Assembly (NCBI GenBank): GCA_017464815.1
Contig: JAFTYI010000026.1
Coordinates: 1-63,438 of the forward strand
Length of the DNA stretch: 63,438 bases
Reading direction: 5' to 3'
Origin: Bacteroidaceae bacterium
GTDB taxonomy: Bacteria; Bacteroidota; Bacteroidia; Bacteroidales; Bacteroidaceae
Numbering within the stretch: position 1 is the first letter of the stretch; every line of letters begins with the position of its first letter. The notes beneath the pieces were generated by a model. The model did not search any database. It was not told the DNA's origin and saw only the letters and a program-made list of their open reading frames with translations. Positions 25,870-34,298 of this stretch are shown in pieces. The translations under genes and the position numbers were made by a program.

Positions 25870-26831
25870 CGACTATGAACAAGAATTTCCAAAACGAAAT
25901 AGCCCGCAAGATTATCATTCAGGTGGGATTGCTTACCTTATTCTTATGTGCAGGCCTGCTAGTGGTGTTTGCCCTGGAAATGTATTGGGCGACCAACGCT
26001 ACCCTGACCACTGCTTACGTTATACGGATGTTGGTCGAAGTACTAGCCGCCACCTGCATTTTCTGTTTGCTGATGTTCGTGGTGCTGTACTTCATTTCCC
26101 GGAGTGTGGCCCGCAAAAGTCTGCAACCGTTGCATGAGGCATTAGAACGAGAGCGGTCATTCACTTCGTATGCTTCCCATGAATTCCGTACTCCATTGGC
26201 TGTGCTGAAGGGGTCGATGGAAGTGCTCATCCGCAAACCGCGTACAGAAGCTGAATATCGGGCCAAGATAATCGAATGCATCGGTGAAGTGGATGCTATG
26301 AACCAAATGGTAGAAGACCTTTTGACATTGACTCGCGTAGGAAGCGGGCGCATGACTATGGAAACCAAGCCGACAGATATGACCGACCTGTTGAACGATG
26401 TCATTAGTCACCATGCCGAACAACTTATCCAACGGAACATCCATTTGCACTTGGAAGTACAGCCCGAGGGTTCCGTCTTGACAATCGACTGCCGCGCCAT
26501 GACGACTATACTGAGCAACGTTATATCGAATGCCGTGAAATATTGCAACGACGGCGGTTCCATCGGCATCACCTCACGACAACAAGGCGATGCTACAGTG
26601 ATTCAAGTGACCAACACCGGACGGGGTATCCCACGCCAAGAACTGGACCATGTATTCAAGCAGTTTTATCGGGGCAGTGATGCACAACAACACTGCACTA
26701 AGGGGTTCGGACTTGGGCTGGCTATTGTTCACCAATTTGCTGAAATCATAGGAGCTACCGTTACAATGGAAAGCGATAGCGGACAACCTACTACCATCAC
26801 TCTTACCATGCCTCACACGAACAATGGATAG
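25866..26831 (+). CDS. Sensor histidine kinase
   Basis: Protein of 321 residues. It has two membrane segments (about 17-38 and 52-78) with almost no periplasmic loop, suggesting sensing within the membrane. The phosphoacceptor H105 sits in YASHEFRTPLAV. The ATP-binding domain has an N box (ILSNVISNAVKY), VTNTGRGIP and GFGLGLAIVHQF. Its partner is the upstream response regulator, which carries a nonsense codon here. The stop overlaps the next gene by 8 bp, tying the two-component system to the biosynthetic genes. Confidence 0.9.
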   Translation: MTTMNKNFQNEIARKIIIQVGLLTLFLCAGLLVVFALEMYWATNATLTTAYVIRMLVEVLAATCIFCLLMFVVLYFISRSVARKSLQPLHEALERERSFTSYASHEFRTPLAVLKGSMEVLIRKPRTEAEYRAKIIECIGEVDAMNQMVEDLLTLTRVGSGRMTMETKPTDMTDLLNDVISHHAEQLIQRNIHLHLEVQPEGSVLTIDCRAMTTILSNVISNAVKYCNDGGSIGITSRQQGDATVIQVTNTGRGIPRQELDHVFKQFYRGSDAQQHCTKGFGLGLAIVHQFAEIIGATVTMESDSGQPTTITLTMPHTNNG

Positions 26832-28164
26832 AGTCTTTTCATACATAGTTCGGATAATGGTTTGGCTTTCAGGATTTGTAAAGCCATTGGCGCGCATGGG
26901 GCTTGTGCAATATGAGGAATGGAAGATTGGAAAACCTTTGAAAATACTGCTCGTGGGTTATAACGGTGCTCGAAACACGGGTGCTGATGCTCGTGTGGCG
27001 GCATTGACGGAACAACTGAAGAATGCTTTAGGTACAGAACAAGTGGAACTGACCGTAATGACATTGGATGCAGAGAGTACGAAAGGATATTTTGCGGAAA
27101 GTGTCCGATTGTTCCGTTTTACGACCTTTTTCTTTTTCTCACTCATGCGTGCTGCATCCAACCATCATGTGGCTGTGATATGTGAAGGAAGCACACTGAC
27201 ACGTACCTTCGCCGATGCACTTACGCTGTTTTTTTGTGAAACGGCGGGTATCATGAAGCGTCAAGGGAAACCTTGCATGGCATACGGCTCGGAAGTAGGT
27301 CGCATGGATGGGTGGTTGGGCAAACTATGTAAAGACATGTGTCAGGAAACCTATTTCATGGTGCGTACAGAACAATCGCTCCGCAACTTGAAGGCACTAG
27401 GCCTGAAAGGACATATAGGAACGGATACCGCTTGGACCTTCCAAGTCGATGAAGACGGGGCATGGGCAAACGCACAATTGCATCACGCAGGATGGAATGG
27501 CAAGCAGCCCGTGATAGGAGTGGCGGTCATCAATCCTTATTGTTGGCCTGTGCGTCCCTCCTTAGGGCGTTGGATAAAGGCAATGGTAACGCGGGATTTC
27601 TCCAATCAATACGATAAGATGTATTTCTTTCAGGATAGCAAACAACGCCGACAGGCATTTCGTCATTATCTGCAAGAAATAGCTTCGGCCGTAAACTGCT
27701 ACCAACACAAAAAAGATGCTTTTGTTGTTATCTTAGGAATGGAAAAACTGGATGCAGAAGCTTGTCGAATCATTGAAAAACAGATAGAAGGACCGCATAC
27801 AGTTTATACTTCTGAAACGTGTGATGTGTTCCAAATGACAGAACTTTTGCGCCAACTGTCTATTCTTGTCACTTCCCGTTATCACGCAGCAGTACTTAGT
27901 ATGGAGCATTCCATTCCTATCGTTGCTGTTTCGATGGATGTCCGTCTGGATAATCTGATGGAAGAAACGAAATTGCACAAAAAATTTCTTCATCATGTAG
28001 ATGACAAACAATTGAAAGAGCGGGTTACGGCTTCCCTTCTCCAAGCTGAGATTCATCGTGAAGAGATTGCCGCCGCCATCCGCCATAACTTGGCAATATA
28101 TAAGAAAAAAGTGGAAGAAATGGGCAAATTCTTTACAACATGGACAAAGGAATGTTTTTCGTGA
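26824..28164 (+). CDS. Polysaccharide pyruvyltransferase-like protein
   Basis: Protein of 446 residues related to the polysaccharide pyruvyltransferase family (CsaB-like, GT-B-type fold). Supporting motifs are LLVGYNGARNTGADARV near residue 41 and VTSRYHAAVLSMEHSIPIVAVS near the C-terminus (the H-A-x(n)-P pattern of the family). Such enzymes transfer pyruvate ketals or related groups to glycans. The acceptor is unknown. It overlaps the kinase gene by 8 bp and the reductase-ligase gene by 25 bp. Confidence 0.8.
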   Translation: MDRVFSYIVRIMVWLSGFVKPLARMGLVQYEEWKIGKPLKILLVGYNGARNTGADARVAALTEQLKNALGTEQVELTVMTLDAESTKGYFAESVRLFRFTTFFFFSLMRAASNHHVAVICEGSTLTRTFADALTLFFCETAGIMKRQGKPCMAYGSEVGRMDGWLGKLCKDMCQETYFMVRTEQSLRNLKALGLKGHIGTDTAWTFQVDEDGAWANAQLHHAGWNGKQPVIGVAVINPYCWPVRPSLGRWIKAMVTRDFSNQYDKMYFFQDSKQRRQAFRHYLQEIASAVNCYQHKKDAFVVILGMEKLDAEACRIIEKQIEGPHTVYTSETCDVFQMTELLRQLSILVTSRYHAAVLSMEHSIPIVAVSMDVRLDNLMEETKLHKKFLHHVDDKQLKERVTASLLQAEIHREEIAAAIRHNLAIYKKKVEEMGKFFTTWTKECFS

Positions 28165-30818
28165 CGGGAGTAACCGGATTGTTGGGAACAGAAGTTGTTT
28201 CACAGTTGTTGGCAATGGCTGACTGTTGCATTCGTGTGCTGGTCAGGGCTTCTTCGCAGGCAGATGCCGTCCATCGTTTGCAAGCACTTTGGTGGGAAGA
28301 CGAAACTCTTTCTTCTGCCATTGGTCAACGGATACTTCCTGTGGTGGGTGACATCACGAAAGAAAGATTGGGCTTGAGTGGTGATGAGTGGAAGTCAGTA
28401 GTATGTGATACCACTCATATCATTCATTGCGCGGCAGAAACCGGTGTCCTGAAATCCAAGGATGAGCTGTGGAAAATCAATGTGGAAGGTACCCGTCGGG
28501 TCGTGCGACTGGCAGAAGAGATAAAAAGCCTCCACCGTTTTACGTATATATCTACCGCATACGTAGCTGGTACACAACGTGGATTGATTTTGGAAGAAGC
28601 TCCTCTTCCCACACAGTTTTACAGCCTCTATGAACAAAGTAAGGCTGAAGCGGAAAAGATTGTCAGAGCATCTGTTTTGCCACTCACGATTTGCCGACCG
28701 GGAATGATTGTGGGAAACACGAGAACCGGAAGGACCCGCAATTTCAATACCGTGTATTATGTATTGAAACTGGTTCTGCAAGGCAAGATAAGATGTCTTC
28801 CTGTCCAACCGACACAGACTGTAAATGTGATACCTGTAGATTATGTGGCGCATCAAGTAGCGACATTGACTCTTCATCCGCAAGCTTTAGGGAAGACTTT
28901 CCATTTGACTGCGCCCGCAGCACAATTACCCCAAGTCAAGGAGTTGGTAGAAGAAGTCAGGATATGGGCAAAAAACAATTTGCACATCCATGTCGCCCGC
29001 CCCATCTATCTGCCTCTCTCCTTTTTGCGTAGTGTTGGCAAACGTTACAATGCCGGAAAGGAAGAAAAAGGAAAAAATCTATTCTCAAACCTCACGGCAT
29101 TGATGCCTTATTTCCTGGACGACCATCTGTTTGACCGTACAAATACCCATAAACTGGCCAATAAATATGATTGGGATTGGCGAAAGTATCTTCCCACGTT
29201 GTTGGAATTTGCTTGCCGACACAATTTTATGCGCCTTACCGACAGAAGCATCTTCGAGCAAGCAGTTGTCCGTCGGAAAAGCAGGCATCATTCCATCACC
29301 TATTATGATATTACCCGCAACGGAATGGAACGGGTGACGGGAAGGGAAATGAATGCCATCATCCACCATTACGTCCGCCAACTGAATGAGTGGGGGATAA
29401 AGCCGGGAGACAAGGTCGCCTTGTCTGGCATCAACTGTGTGGAACACGTCGCCATCGACCAAGCTATCGGGCTAATTGGAGCAACAAGTGTTCCCATCTA
29501 TTATACAACGCCGGGCGAAGAAATGGCTTTACTTTTACGGAAAAGTGGAGCGCGTTGGTTCTTTGTTGGCGATGAACGAGTCATGCAGAACGCAGACATG
29601 ATTGACCATGAAGTAAAAGTCATTCCATTTGGTCCGTTGAAAGAACGTTTTTCTATCGTCGGCCAACCACATCCCAACATTCCTGTCATAGACACCCGGC
29701 AAGTGGCCACCATTCGTTACACCTCAGGAACAACGGGGGAACCCAAAGGAGTGATGTTCAGTTTTGACCAGCTGAAATGGATGGGTGAAGCATTGGCTCA
29801 TCTGCTTCCGTGGAAAGACCGCAACCGCGAAATGCGCTATCTGTCCTTCTTGCCCATGAGTCATGTGGTGGAAGGAATTCTTGCCGCATATGCCCCTTAT
29901 TGTATGCTGTGCAAAACAAAGATTTATTACCTGAATGACTTTTCAATGCTCACGCAGGCTCTGCCTAAAGTTCGGCCAACGGTATTCTTCTCCGTGCCAC
30001 GTTTCTACGAGAAATTGTGGGAACAGATTGTGCGACATCCATTGGGAAAACGGTATCTAATGATGAATGACGGTTGCATGAAAATGATGATGGCCAAATT
30101 TCTGCGTAAAGCTGTTTTGAAGAAAGCAGGGCTGGACCAATGTTCCCAACTCATCGTTGGCTCTGCACCTGTCAGTGAGGAACTGTTGCTTCGTTTCCGC
30201 ACCTTGGGCATCGAAATTCACAATGCTTATGGACAAACGGAAGCACCTCTTATTACGATTAACCGATTGGGCGACAATGCCATTCCGAGCATTGGGACTC
30301 CTTTGCCGGATACCATTATTCGGGTGAATCCCGATGGTGAACTGATTGTGCAAGGGCCTCAAGTGGCTTTAGGATATTATCAATTGGAGAGCGTTACGTT
30401 CCAAGACGGAGAACTTTATACCGGTGATTTGGGAAGTCTGGACACTGACGGACATATTACTCTCAAAGGAAGAAAAAGGGACATGCTGATTACCTCATAC
30501 GGCAAGAACATCAACCGGGGCAAGATAGAACAACGGTTGAAGGACATTCCAGATGTGGAGCAAGCCGTCCTGATAGGTGAACAACGTCCCTATTGTACCG
30601 CCTTGTTGTGGATAAGCGGAAAAGAAGATTCACTTGAAGAAGGCATCAGACGTATGAACAGCACCCTCTCTCATCCCGAACAAGTGAAGCAATGGAGGGT
30701 AATCAGAACTCCTTTGAGTATCAAAAATGGTGAACTGACCCCCAATCTTAAAGTAAAGAGACACGTAGTGGAAAATCATTATCAATCAGTAATTGACAGC
30801 ATGTATGAGAATCATTGA
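28140..30818 (+). CDS. Fusion of NAD(P) thioester-reductase-like SDR and AMP-forming acyl ligase
   Basis: Protein of 892 residues. The N-terminal half (about 1-370) is an extended SDR of the fatty-acyl/thioester reductase type, with TGVTGLLGTEV at residues 8-18 and YEQSKAEAE as the Tyr-x3-Lys catalytic pair. The C-terminal half (about 390-890) is an ANL adenylation domain with YTSGTTGEPKGV near residue 526, YGQTEAP, and GELYTGDLG before KGRKRDMLITS. Carboxylic acid reductases carry adenylation first and reductase last with a carrier domain between; here the order is reversed and no carrier domain is visible. It may activate and reduce a fatty acid, by inference. Confidence 0.85.
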   Translation: MDKGMFFVTGVTGLLGTEVVSQLLAMADCCIRVLVRASSQADAVHRLQALWWEDETLSSAIGQRILPVVGDITKERLGLSGDEWKSVVCDTTHIIHCAAETGVLKSKDELWKINVEGTRRVVRLAEEIKSLHRFTYISTAYVAGTQRGLILEEAPLPTQFYSLYEQSKAEAEKIVRASVLPLTICRPGMIVGNTRTGRTRNFNTVYYVLKLVLQGKIRCLPVQPTQTVNVIPVDYVAHQVATLTLHPQALGKTFHLTAPAAQLPQVKELVEEVRIWAKNNLHIHVARPIYLPLSFLRSVGKRYNAGKEEKGKNLFSNLTALMPYFLDDHLFDRTNTHKLANKYDWDWRKYLPTLLEFACRHNFMRLTDRSIFEQAVVRRKSRHHSITYYDITRNGMERVTGREMNAIIHHYVRQLNEWGIKPGDKVALSGINCVEHVAIDQAIGLIGATSVPIYYTTPGEEMALLLRKSGARWFFVGDERVMQNADMIDHEVKVIPFGPLKERFSIVGQPHPNIPVIDTRQVATIRYTSGTTGEPKGVMFSFDQLKWMGEALAHLLPWKDRNREMRYLSFLPMSHVVEGILAAYAPYCMLCKTKIYYLNDFSMLTQALPKVRPTVFFSVPRFYEKLWEQIVRHPLGKRYLMMNDGCMKMMMAKFLRKAVLKKAGLDQCSQLIVGSAPVSEELLLRFRTLGIEIHNAYGQTEAPLITINRLGDNAIPSIGTPLPDTIIRVNPDGELIVQGPQVALGYYQLESVTFQDGELYTGDLGSLDTDGHITLKGRKRDMLITSYGKNINRGKIEQRLKDIPDVEQAVLIGEQRPYCTALLWISGKEDSLEEGIRRMNSTLSHPEQVKQWRVIRTPLSIKNGELTPNLKVKRHVVENHYQSVIDSMYENH

Positions 30819-31311
30819 TTCCCTTTTCCGAAAGATTGAGTTGCAAATGTTAATGAACCTCACCGCGCGTGCACTTGATAAGCCTGTCAAACGCATTTGG
30901 ACATTACCGGATAGCAAGGCTTTGCAAGTGTATGCCGAATATACTTGCGAACATTTGGCATGTAGTCAGGACAGGATTCTCATGCAACGGATGAATGATG
31001 AAGCTTATCGAGTGGGAAAAAGACTTCGCAAGATTTTCTATCTTCGAAAACCGACAGACATTACCCGTTTCACTTTTTTGCTGTATCGGAATATTGGTAT
31101 TCAAATGGAGGGCAACATTCCTGGGAAGATTTGTGTAACGGAATGCTTTTTCAGTCATCATTATACTCCTGCCATCTGTCGGGTTGCTTCGGCTTTGGAT
31201 GATGGCATTATGAAAGGACTTGCCGGAGACGGAATACTCCATTTTCAACAACGCATCACGGAAGGATGCCAATGTTGCTTGGCAACATTCAAAACCTCAA
31301 AAGAAATATGA
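30805..31311 (+). CDS. Small conserved protein, possibly ATC-hydrolase-like
   Basis: Protein of 168 residues; the ATG at 30805 lies inside the end of the previous gene (14-bp overlap), supporting translational coupling. It is helical at the N-terminus. A conserved-looking C-terminal block contains VTECFFSHHYTPAICRV and RITEGCQCCLATFK, with four cysteines. The block resembles the L-2-amino-thiazoline-4-carboxylate hydrolase-like family, but the match is from memory and weak. It lacks a signal peptide. Its conservation inside this operon suggests a role in lipid or acyl-group handling. Confidence 0.6.
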   Translation: MRIIDSLFRKIELQMLMNLTARALDKPVKRIWTLPDSKALQVYAEYTCEHLACSQDRILMQRMNDEAYRVGKRLRKIFYLRKPTDITRFTFLLYRNIGIQMEGNIPGKICVTECFFSHHYTPAICRVASALDDGIMKGLAGDGILHFQQRITEGCQCCLATFKTSKEI

Positions 31312-32573
31312 AGAAAGCAATTGTAATAGGAAGCGGTGCCGGTGGTGCCATGGCAGCAAAGATGCTTGCCCAGGATTTTGAAGTGACGGTATTGGAGGAA
31401 GGCAAGGCTTTCCATCCATTTTCATGGTCGTTGGACAAGTTGGCGAAGTTTCGGAAGTCTGGTCTTTATTTTGACGAGCGGTTGATTCAACTGCTATTGC
31501 CCAACATGCGTATAGAAAAGACGCCCGAAATGGTCATGGTGTATGGCAAAGGGTTGGGAGGAACCACAACATTGGCCACTGGCAATGCCGTACGTGCTGA
31601 TGAAGGGCTGAAGAAAATAGGCATTCACCTTGATGAAGAATTTGATGAACTTTACCGTGAACTGCCCATTACTACCGAACATCAGCGCTACTGGTCGTTC
31701 ATTACGAAAAAGACCTTCAACGTGATGGATGAAATGGGAATGGCTCCCGAGCCTATGCCCAAACTGTTGCATCCCAAAGGATGTGCACTTTGCGGGCATT
31801 GCTCCATTGGTTGTCCTACTCGGGCCAAATGGGACACCCGAGAGTTGTTGGAAGGAATGAAGGTCATTACGGGATGCAAGGTCACTCAAATCGAGATAGG
31901 CGATCGGCTGGCCAAACGTGTTCATGCCCGCAAAGGAATGTGCCACCTTACGTTTGAGGCTGATGTAATCATTGTGGCTGCCGGAGGAATGGGGACACCC
32001 GACATCCTCAGGAACTCAGGGATAGATTGTCTGCCAACCCTCTTCGTTGACCCTGTGCTCTGTGTGGCTGCTCCGATGCCCGGGGTCAAACAAAACCGTC
32101 AGTTGTTGATGCCTTTTGTCTGCCGGCGGGAAAAGTACATCCTTTCTCCATATATGGATTGGCTCAGTTTTTTCTTTCATTCGTCTTGGTGTCATCCCAT
32201 GGAAGGTATAGCAAGTATTATGATAAAACTGGCAGACGTAGAACAAGGTGATGTCCATGGAAAGAAGATGCAAAAGACTTTGACCGAGACAGACCATAGA
32301 TATTTGAAGAATGGGGTTGAAGACTGTCGGGAAATCCTCCTCAGGATGGGAGCCTCGGAAAAAGAAATCTTTCTTGGCACAATCAATGCCGGCCATCCGG
32401 GCGGTATGCTTCCATTGACATCGGCAGAAGCACGGACATTGCATTCTTCGAAATTGCCTGAGAATCTGTATGTGGCAGATGCCACTATCCTTCCTCAATC
32501 GCTCGGCCTTCCTCCCATGCTTACCATCATGGCATTGGCCAAGCGAATTGCGAAAATAGTCAGGACTGTATGA
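31308..32573 (+). CDS. GMC-family FAD-dependent oxidoreductase
   Basis: Protein of 421 residues with the start at 31308 (ATGA overlap with the previous stop). The N-terminal Rossmann FAD motif is VIGSGAGGAMAAKML. A cysteine cluster CALCGHCSIGCPTRAKW near residue 160 is typical of long-chain alcohol or sterol oxidase-like GMC proteins. The C-terminus has AGHPGGMLPL and LYVADATILPQSLGLPPMLTIMALA. It would oxidise an alcohol, aldehyde or unsaturated lipid. It is the last gene of the six-gene operon. No terminator is obvious before the flavin reductase promoter. Confidence 0.83.
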   Translation: MKKAIVIGSGAGGAMAAKMLAQDFEVTVLEEGKAFHPFSWSLDKLAKFRKSGLYFDERLIQLLLPNMRIEKTPEMVMVYGKGLGGTTTLATGNAVRADEGLKKIGIHLDEEFDELYRELPITTEHQRYWSFITKKTFNVMDEMGMAPEPMPKLLHPKGCALCGHCSIGCPTRAKWDTRELLEGMKVITGCKVTQIEIGDRLAKRVHARKGMCHLTFEADVIIVAAGGMGTPDILRNSGIDCLPTLFVDPVLCVAAPMPGVKQNRQLLMPFVCRREKYILSPYMDWLSFFFHSSWCHPMEGIASIMIKLADVEQGDVHGKKMQKTLTETDHRYLKNGVEDCREILLRMGASEKEIFLGTINAGHPGGMLPLTSAEARTLHSSKLPENLYVADATILPQSLGLPPMLTIMALAKRIAKIVRTV

Positions 32574-32613
32574 AAACATTTGTACTCAATGTCTGTTTTT
32601 CGAGAAATAGATG

Positions 32614-32621
32614 TATCTTTG
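32614..32621 (+). promoter_or_regulatory. -7 element of the flavin reductase gene
   Basis: TATCTTTG matches TAnnTTTG, 34 bp before the chosen start. It supports a start at 32655 rather than an upstream ATG. Confidence 0.65.
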
Positions 32622-32654
32622 CCCTGCAAATATTACAAATTAAAGAAACGAATG

Positions 32655-33218
32655 ATGAAAAGCTTTGGACAGAAACCGTGGGTTCTCCCACAACTGGTAC
32701 TGATTATCGGTACATACAACAGTGACGGAACGCCTAATGCCATGAACGCGGCGTGGGGCGGACAATGGGACAGTAAGGAAATCATGATCTGCATGGGTAA
32801 GCACGCTACAACCGAGAACCTTGCCCGTTGCGAAGAGTTTACCGTGGCCTTTGCAACGAAGGAGACAATGGTGGCATCAGACTTCGTGGGCATCGTCAGT
32901 GCAAAGAACGACCCTCAGAAAATGCAGAAGACAGGTTGGACGGCTATCAAGTCAGAGAACGTGAATGCACCCGTATTCACAAACTTCCCGATGACATTGG
33001 AATGTCGTATCCTTCGCAAGATTGACGAGACAGAAGAGGGCTACAACCTCATTGCCGAAATCGTCAATATCCTTGTCGATGAGAACTACTTGGGCGAAGA
33101 CGGCAAGCCCGATGTGGAGAAGATGCAACTCATCACCTACGAACCTGTTCATCATGGTTATCACGTCATTGGTGAACGTGTGGGCAATGCTTTTTCGGAT
33201 GGTAAAACATTAAAGTAA
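32655..33218 (+). CDS. Flavin reductase family (FMN-binding split-barrel) protein
   Basis: Protein of 187 residues starting MKSFGQKPWVLPQ; the ATG at 32652 is an equal alternative. PQLVLIIGTYNSDGTPNAMNAAWGG is the characteristic N-terminal strand pair of FMN-binding split-barrel flavin reductases, and HATTENLARCEEFTVAF follows. It probably reduces FMN or acts as an FMN-dependent reductase in the cytoplasm. It has its own promoter and is followed by the remnant of another flavoprotein. Confidence 0.85.
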   Translation: MKSFGQKPWVLPQLVLIIGTYNSDGTPNAMNAAWGGQWDSKEIMICMGKHATTENLARCEEFTVAFATKETMVASDFVGIVSAKNDPQKMQKTGWTAIKSENVNAPVFTNFPMTLECRILRKIDETEEGYNLIAEIVNILVDENYLGEDGKPDVEKMQLITYEPVHHGYHVIGERVGNAFSDGKTLK

Positions 33219-33332
33219 GGTATTCATACACTTGCCCGTAATATGGCCTGGCTGTTGAAATCAACCAACGGCGAGAAAGCACCCGGCCGCCCGGCAGATG
33301 AGCCATGGGATGCCATGCATTTCATCAGATAA
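33219..33332 (+). pseudogene. C-terminal remnant of a flavodoxin-like NAD(P)H oxidoreductase
   Basis: The frame from 33219 reads HTLARNMAWLLKS and ends HFIR at TAA 33330-33332. The TLARNMAWLLK pattern is typical of the C-terminal helix of flavodoxin-fold NAD(P)H-dependent oxidoreductases. Everything upstream of this helix is missing, as the flavin reductase stop is directly before it. It is a decayed gene end. Confidence 0.5.
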
Positions 33333-33421
33333 CCTGTTCATCCGAGTTTCGGAATGAGGATGTTTTGAGTATCAGCATCTGCGATGCGCTCTCTTCTATT
33401 CTCTCACCAATCCATTTACAT

Positions 33422-33513
33422 CCAAGTTGAGCAAAGTACGGAACCGTCCAAGTTCCCAAGTGAAAATAGGCCAAGTTCCCAAGTAAAAACGGGCCAAGTT
33501 CCCAAATGGAACG
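33422..33513. repeat. 23-bp phased array, core CCAAGTTCCC (3 copies + 1 degenerate)
   Basis: CCAAGTTCCC begins at 33448, 33471 and 33494, exactly 23 bp apart, with A-rich spacers. A weaker CCAAGTTGA copy sits at 33422. The array lies in the 1.1-kb gap between the flavin reductase and DUF4380 genes. Confidence 0.8.
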
Positions 33514-33548
33514 TGGTAAATTTGCGTAATTGACAAATAATCAATATC

Positions 33549-33582
33549 TCCGTCCATCCAAGTTTCAACTCGGATGGACGGA
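33549..33582. terminator. Hairpin, possible terminator
   Basis: TCCGTCCATCC (33549-33559) and GGATGGACGGA (33572-33582) pair perfectly around a 12-nt loop. The right arm is immediately repeated. No strong T tract follows, so termination is uncertain. Confidence 0.55.
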
Positions 33583-33599
33583 TGCGGATGGACGGATTG

Positions 33600-33862
33600 T
33601 CATTCCTCCCTATCCCATTTTATTCGTTCAAATGTCATGCAGTTTTCGACATTGGAATCAATATCAAACAGGTTGATTCCCATTTTTCCAAGATATTCCA
33701 CAAGTATATCGTAATTCAACCGTTTCTTTATGAATCGGTTTGAATAATATGCAGGATTCTCAAATGTGCGCTGTACAACAAAAATATGAAGGAAAGGGCT
33801 ATTTTGTTGTTTCCAAAGTGCCGCAAACTGTTCGATTCCCTCCCATGCAACAAATCATACAT
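33600..33862 (-). pseudogene. Truncated remnant of an unrecognised gene
   Basis: On the minus strand a frame of about 85 codons without a start reads AWEGIEQFAALWKQ, then RFIKKRLNYDILVEYLGKMG and FERIKWDREE before TGA (33600-33602). The composition looks like a real globular protein C-terminus, but I do not recognise the family. The 5' side is interrupted at the 32-bp direct repeat (33845-33900), suggesting a deletion. Confidence 0.45.
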
Positions 33863-33900
33863 ATAAAAATCGGGCGATGCAACATTTCATACATATAAAA
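33845..33900. repeat. 32-bp-spaced direct repeat (ATGCAACA...CATACATATAAAA)
   Basis: Two copies begin at 33845 and 33877, sharing ATGCAACA and TCATACATATAAAA. The 32-bp spacing equals that of the operator pairs at 47155 and 49522, but palindromy is weak here. It may be a decayed control region of the remnant next to it. Confidence 0.55.
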
Positions 33901-34126
33901 TTCTGAAAAGATGACAAAGTGGGACATTTGTGAAGCCTGTGAATGGTGGTGAATGGGCTTGCGTTCACAGAAAGCAGGTGAAGAACAGTAGGTTACGAGG
34001 GTGTGAAGGCTGTGAAGGGAGGTTTAGGGATTATGGTTTAGGGTGTAGGGAGGTGGTTTTTAGGCGATGGCTGTTGGCAATGGCAATGGCTGTTTGACAT
34101 ACGGTCGATGAGGCCGGAAGATACGG

Positions 34127-34156
34127 ATGTTAAGCGCTGAAGATTTAAATCTTCCG
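34127..34156. repeat. Dispersed repeat, second copy (TTAAGCG-TGAAGATTTAAAT)
   Basis: It matches the sequence starting at 5839 at 23 of 24 positions. Here it is followed by an inverted counterpart (CTTCCGG, then TTAACATCC) that can form a hairpin. Confidence 0.6.
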
Positions 34157-34210
34157 GCCTTAACATCCGTATCTTCTCTGTGCTCATCGCTCGTCACTTG
34201 TTTGCAGGAA

Positions 34211-34245
34211 TTTGTTGCCGCTTTCGGAATAAATGCCTATATTTG
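34211..34245 (+). promoter_or_regulatory. Promoter of the DUF4380 gene
   Basis: TTTGTTG begins at 34211 and TATATTTG lies at 34238-34245, with a TTG 20 bp before it. The coding start is 54 bp downstream of the -7 element. Confidence 0.6.
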
Positions 34246-34298
34246 CAGCAGAGTCAGGTTGATTGACGGAGTTATTTCAAGTGCTAAAAACAATAAGA

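Larger units (their letters stand above)
33219..34298. other. 1.1-kb gene-poor stretch with remnants and repeats
   Basis: No intact gene is visible. It holds the flavodoxin-like remnant, the CCAAGTTCCC array, the 33549 hairpin, a minus-strand gene remnant, a 32-bp direct repeat, a short sequence at 33930 (GTGAAGCCTGTGAATGGT) that recurs at 56732, and a copy of the TTAAGCG/TGAAGATTTAAAT dispersed repeat at 34127. It looks like an old insertion and deletion site. Confidence 0.7.

Noticed and set aside
33845-33900. Another AAA/MNT-type operator
   Set aside because: The 32-bp spacing fits, but the units are not clearly palindromic, so it is listed only as a direct repeat.
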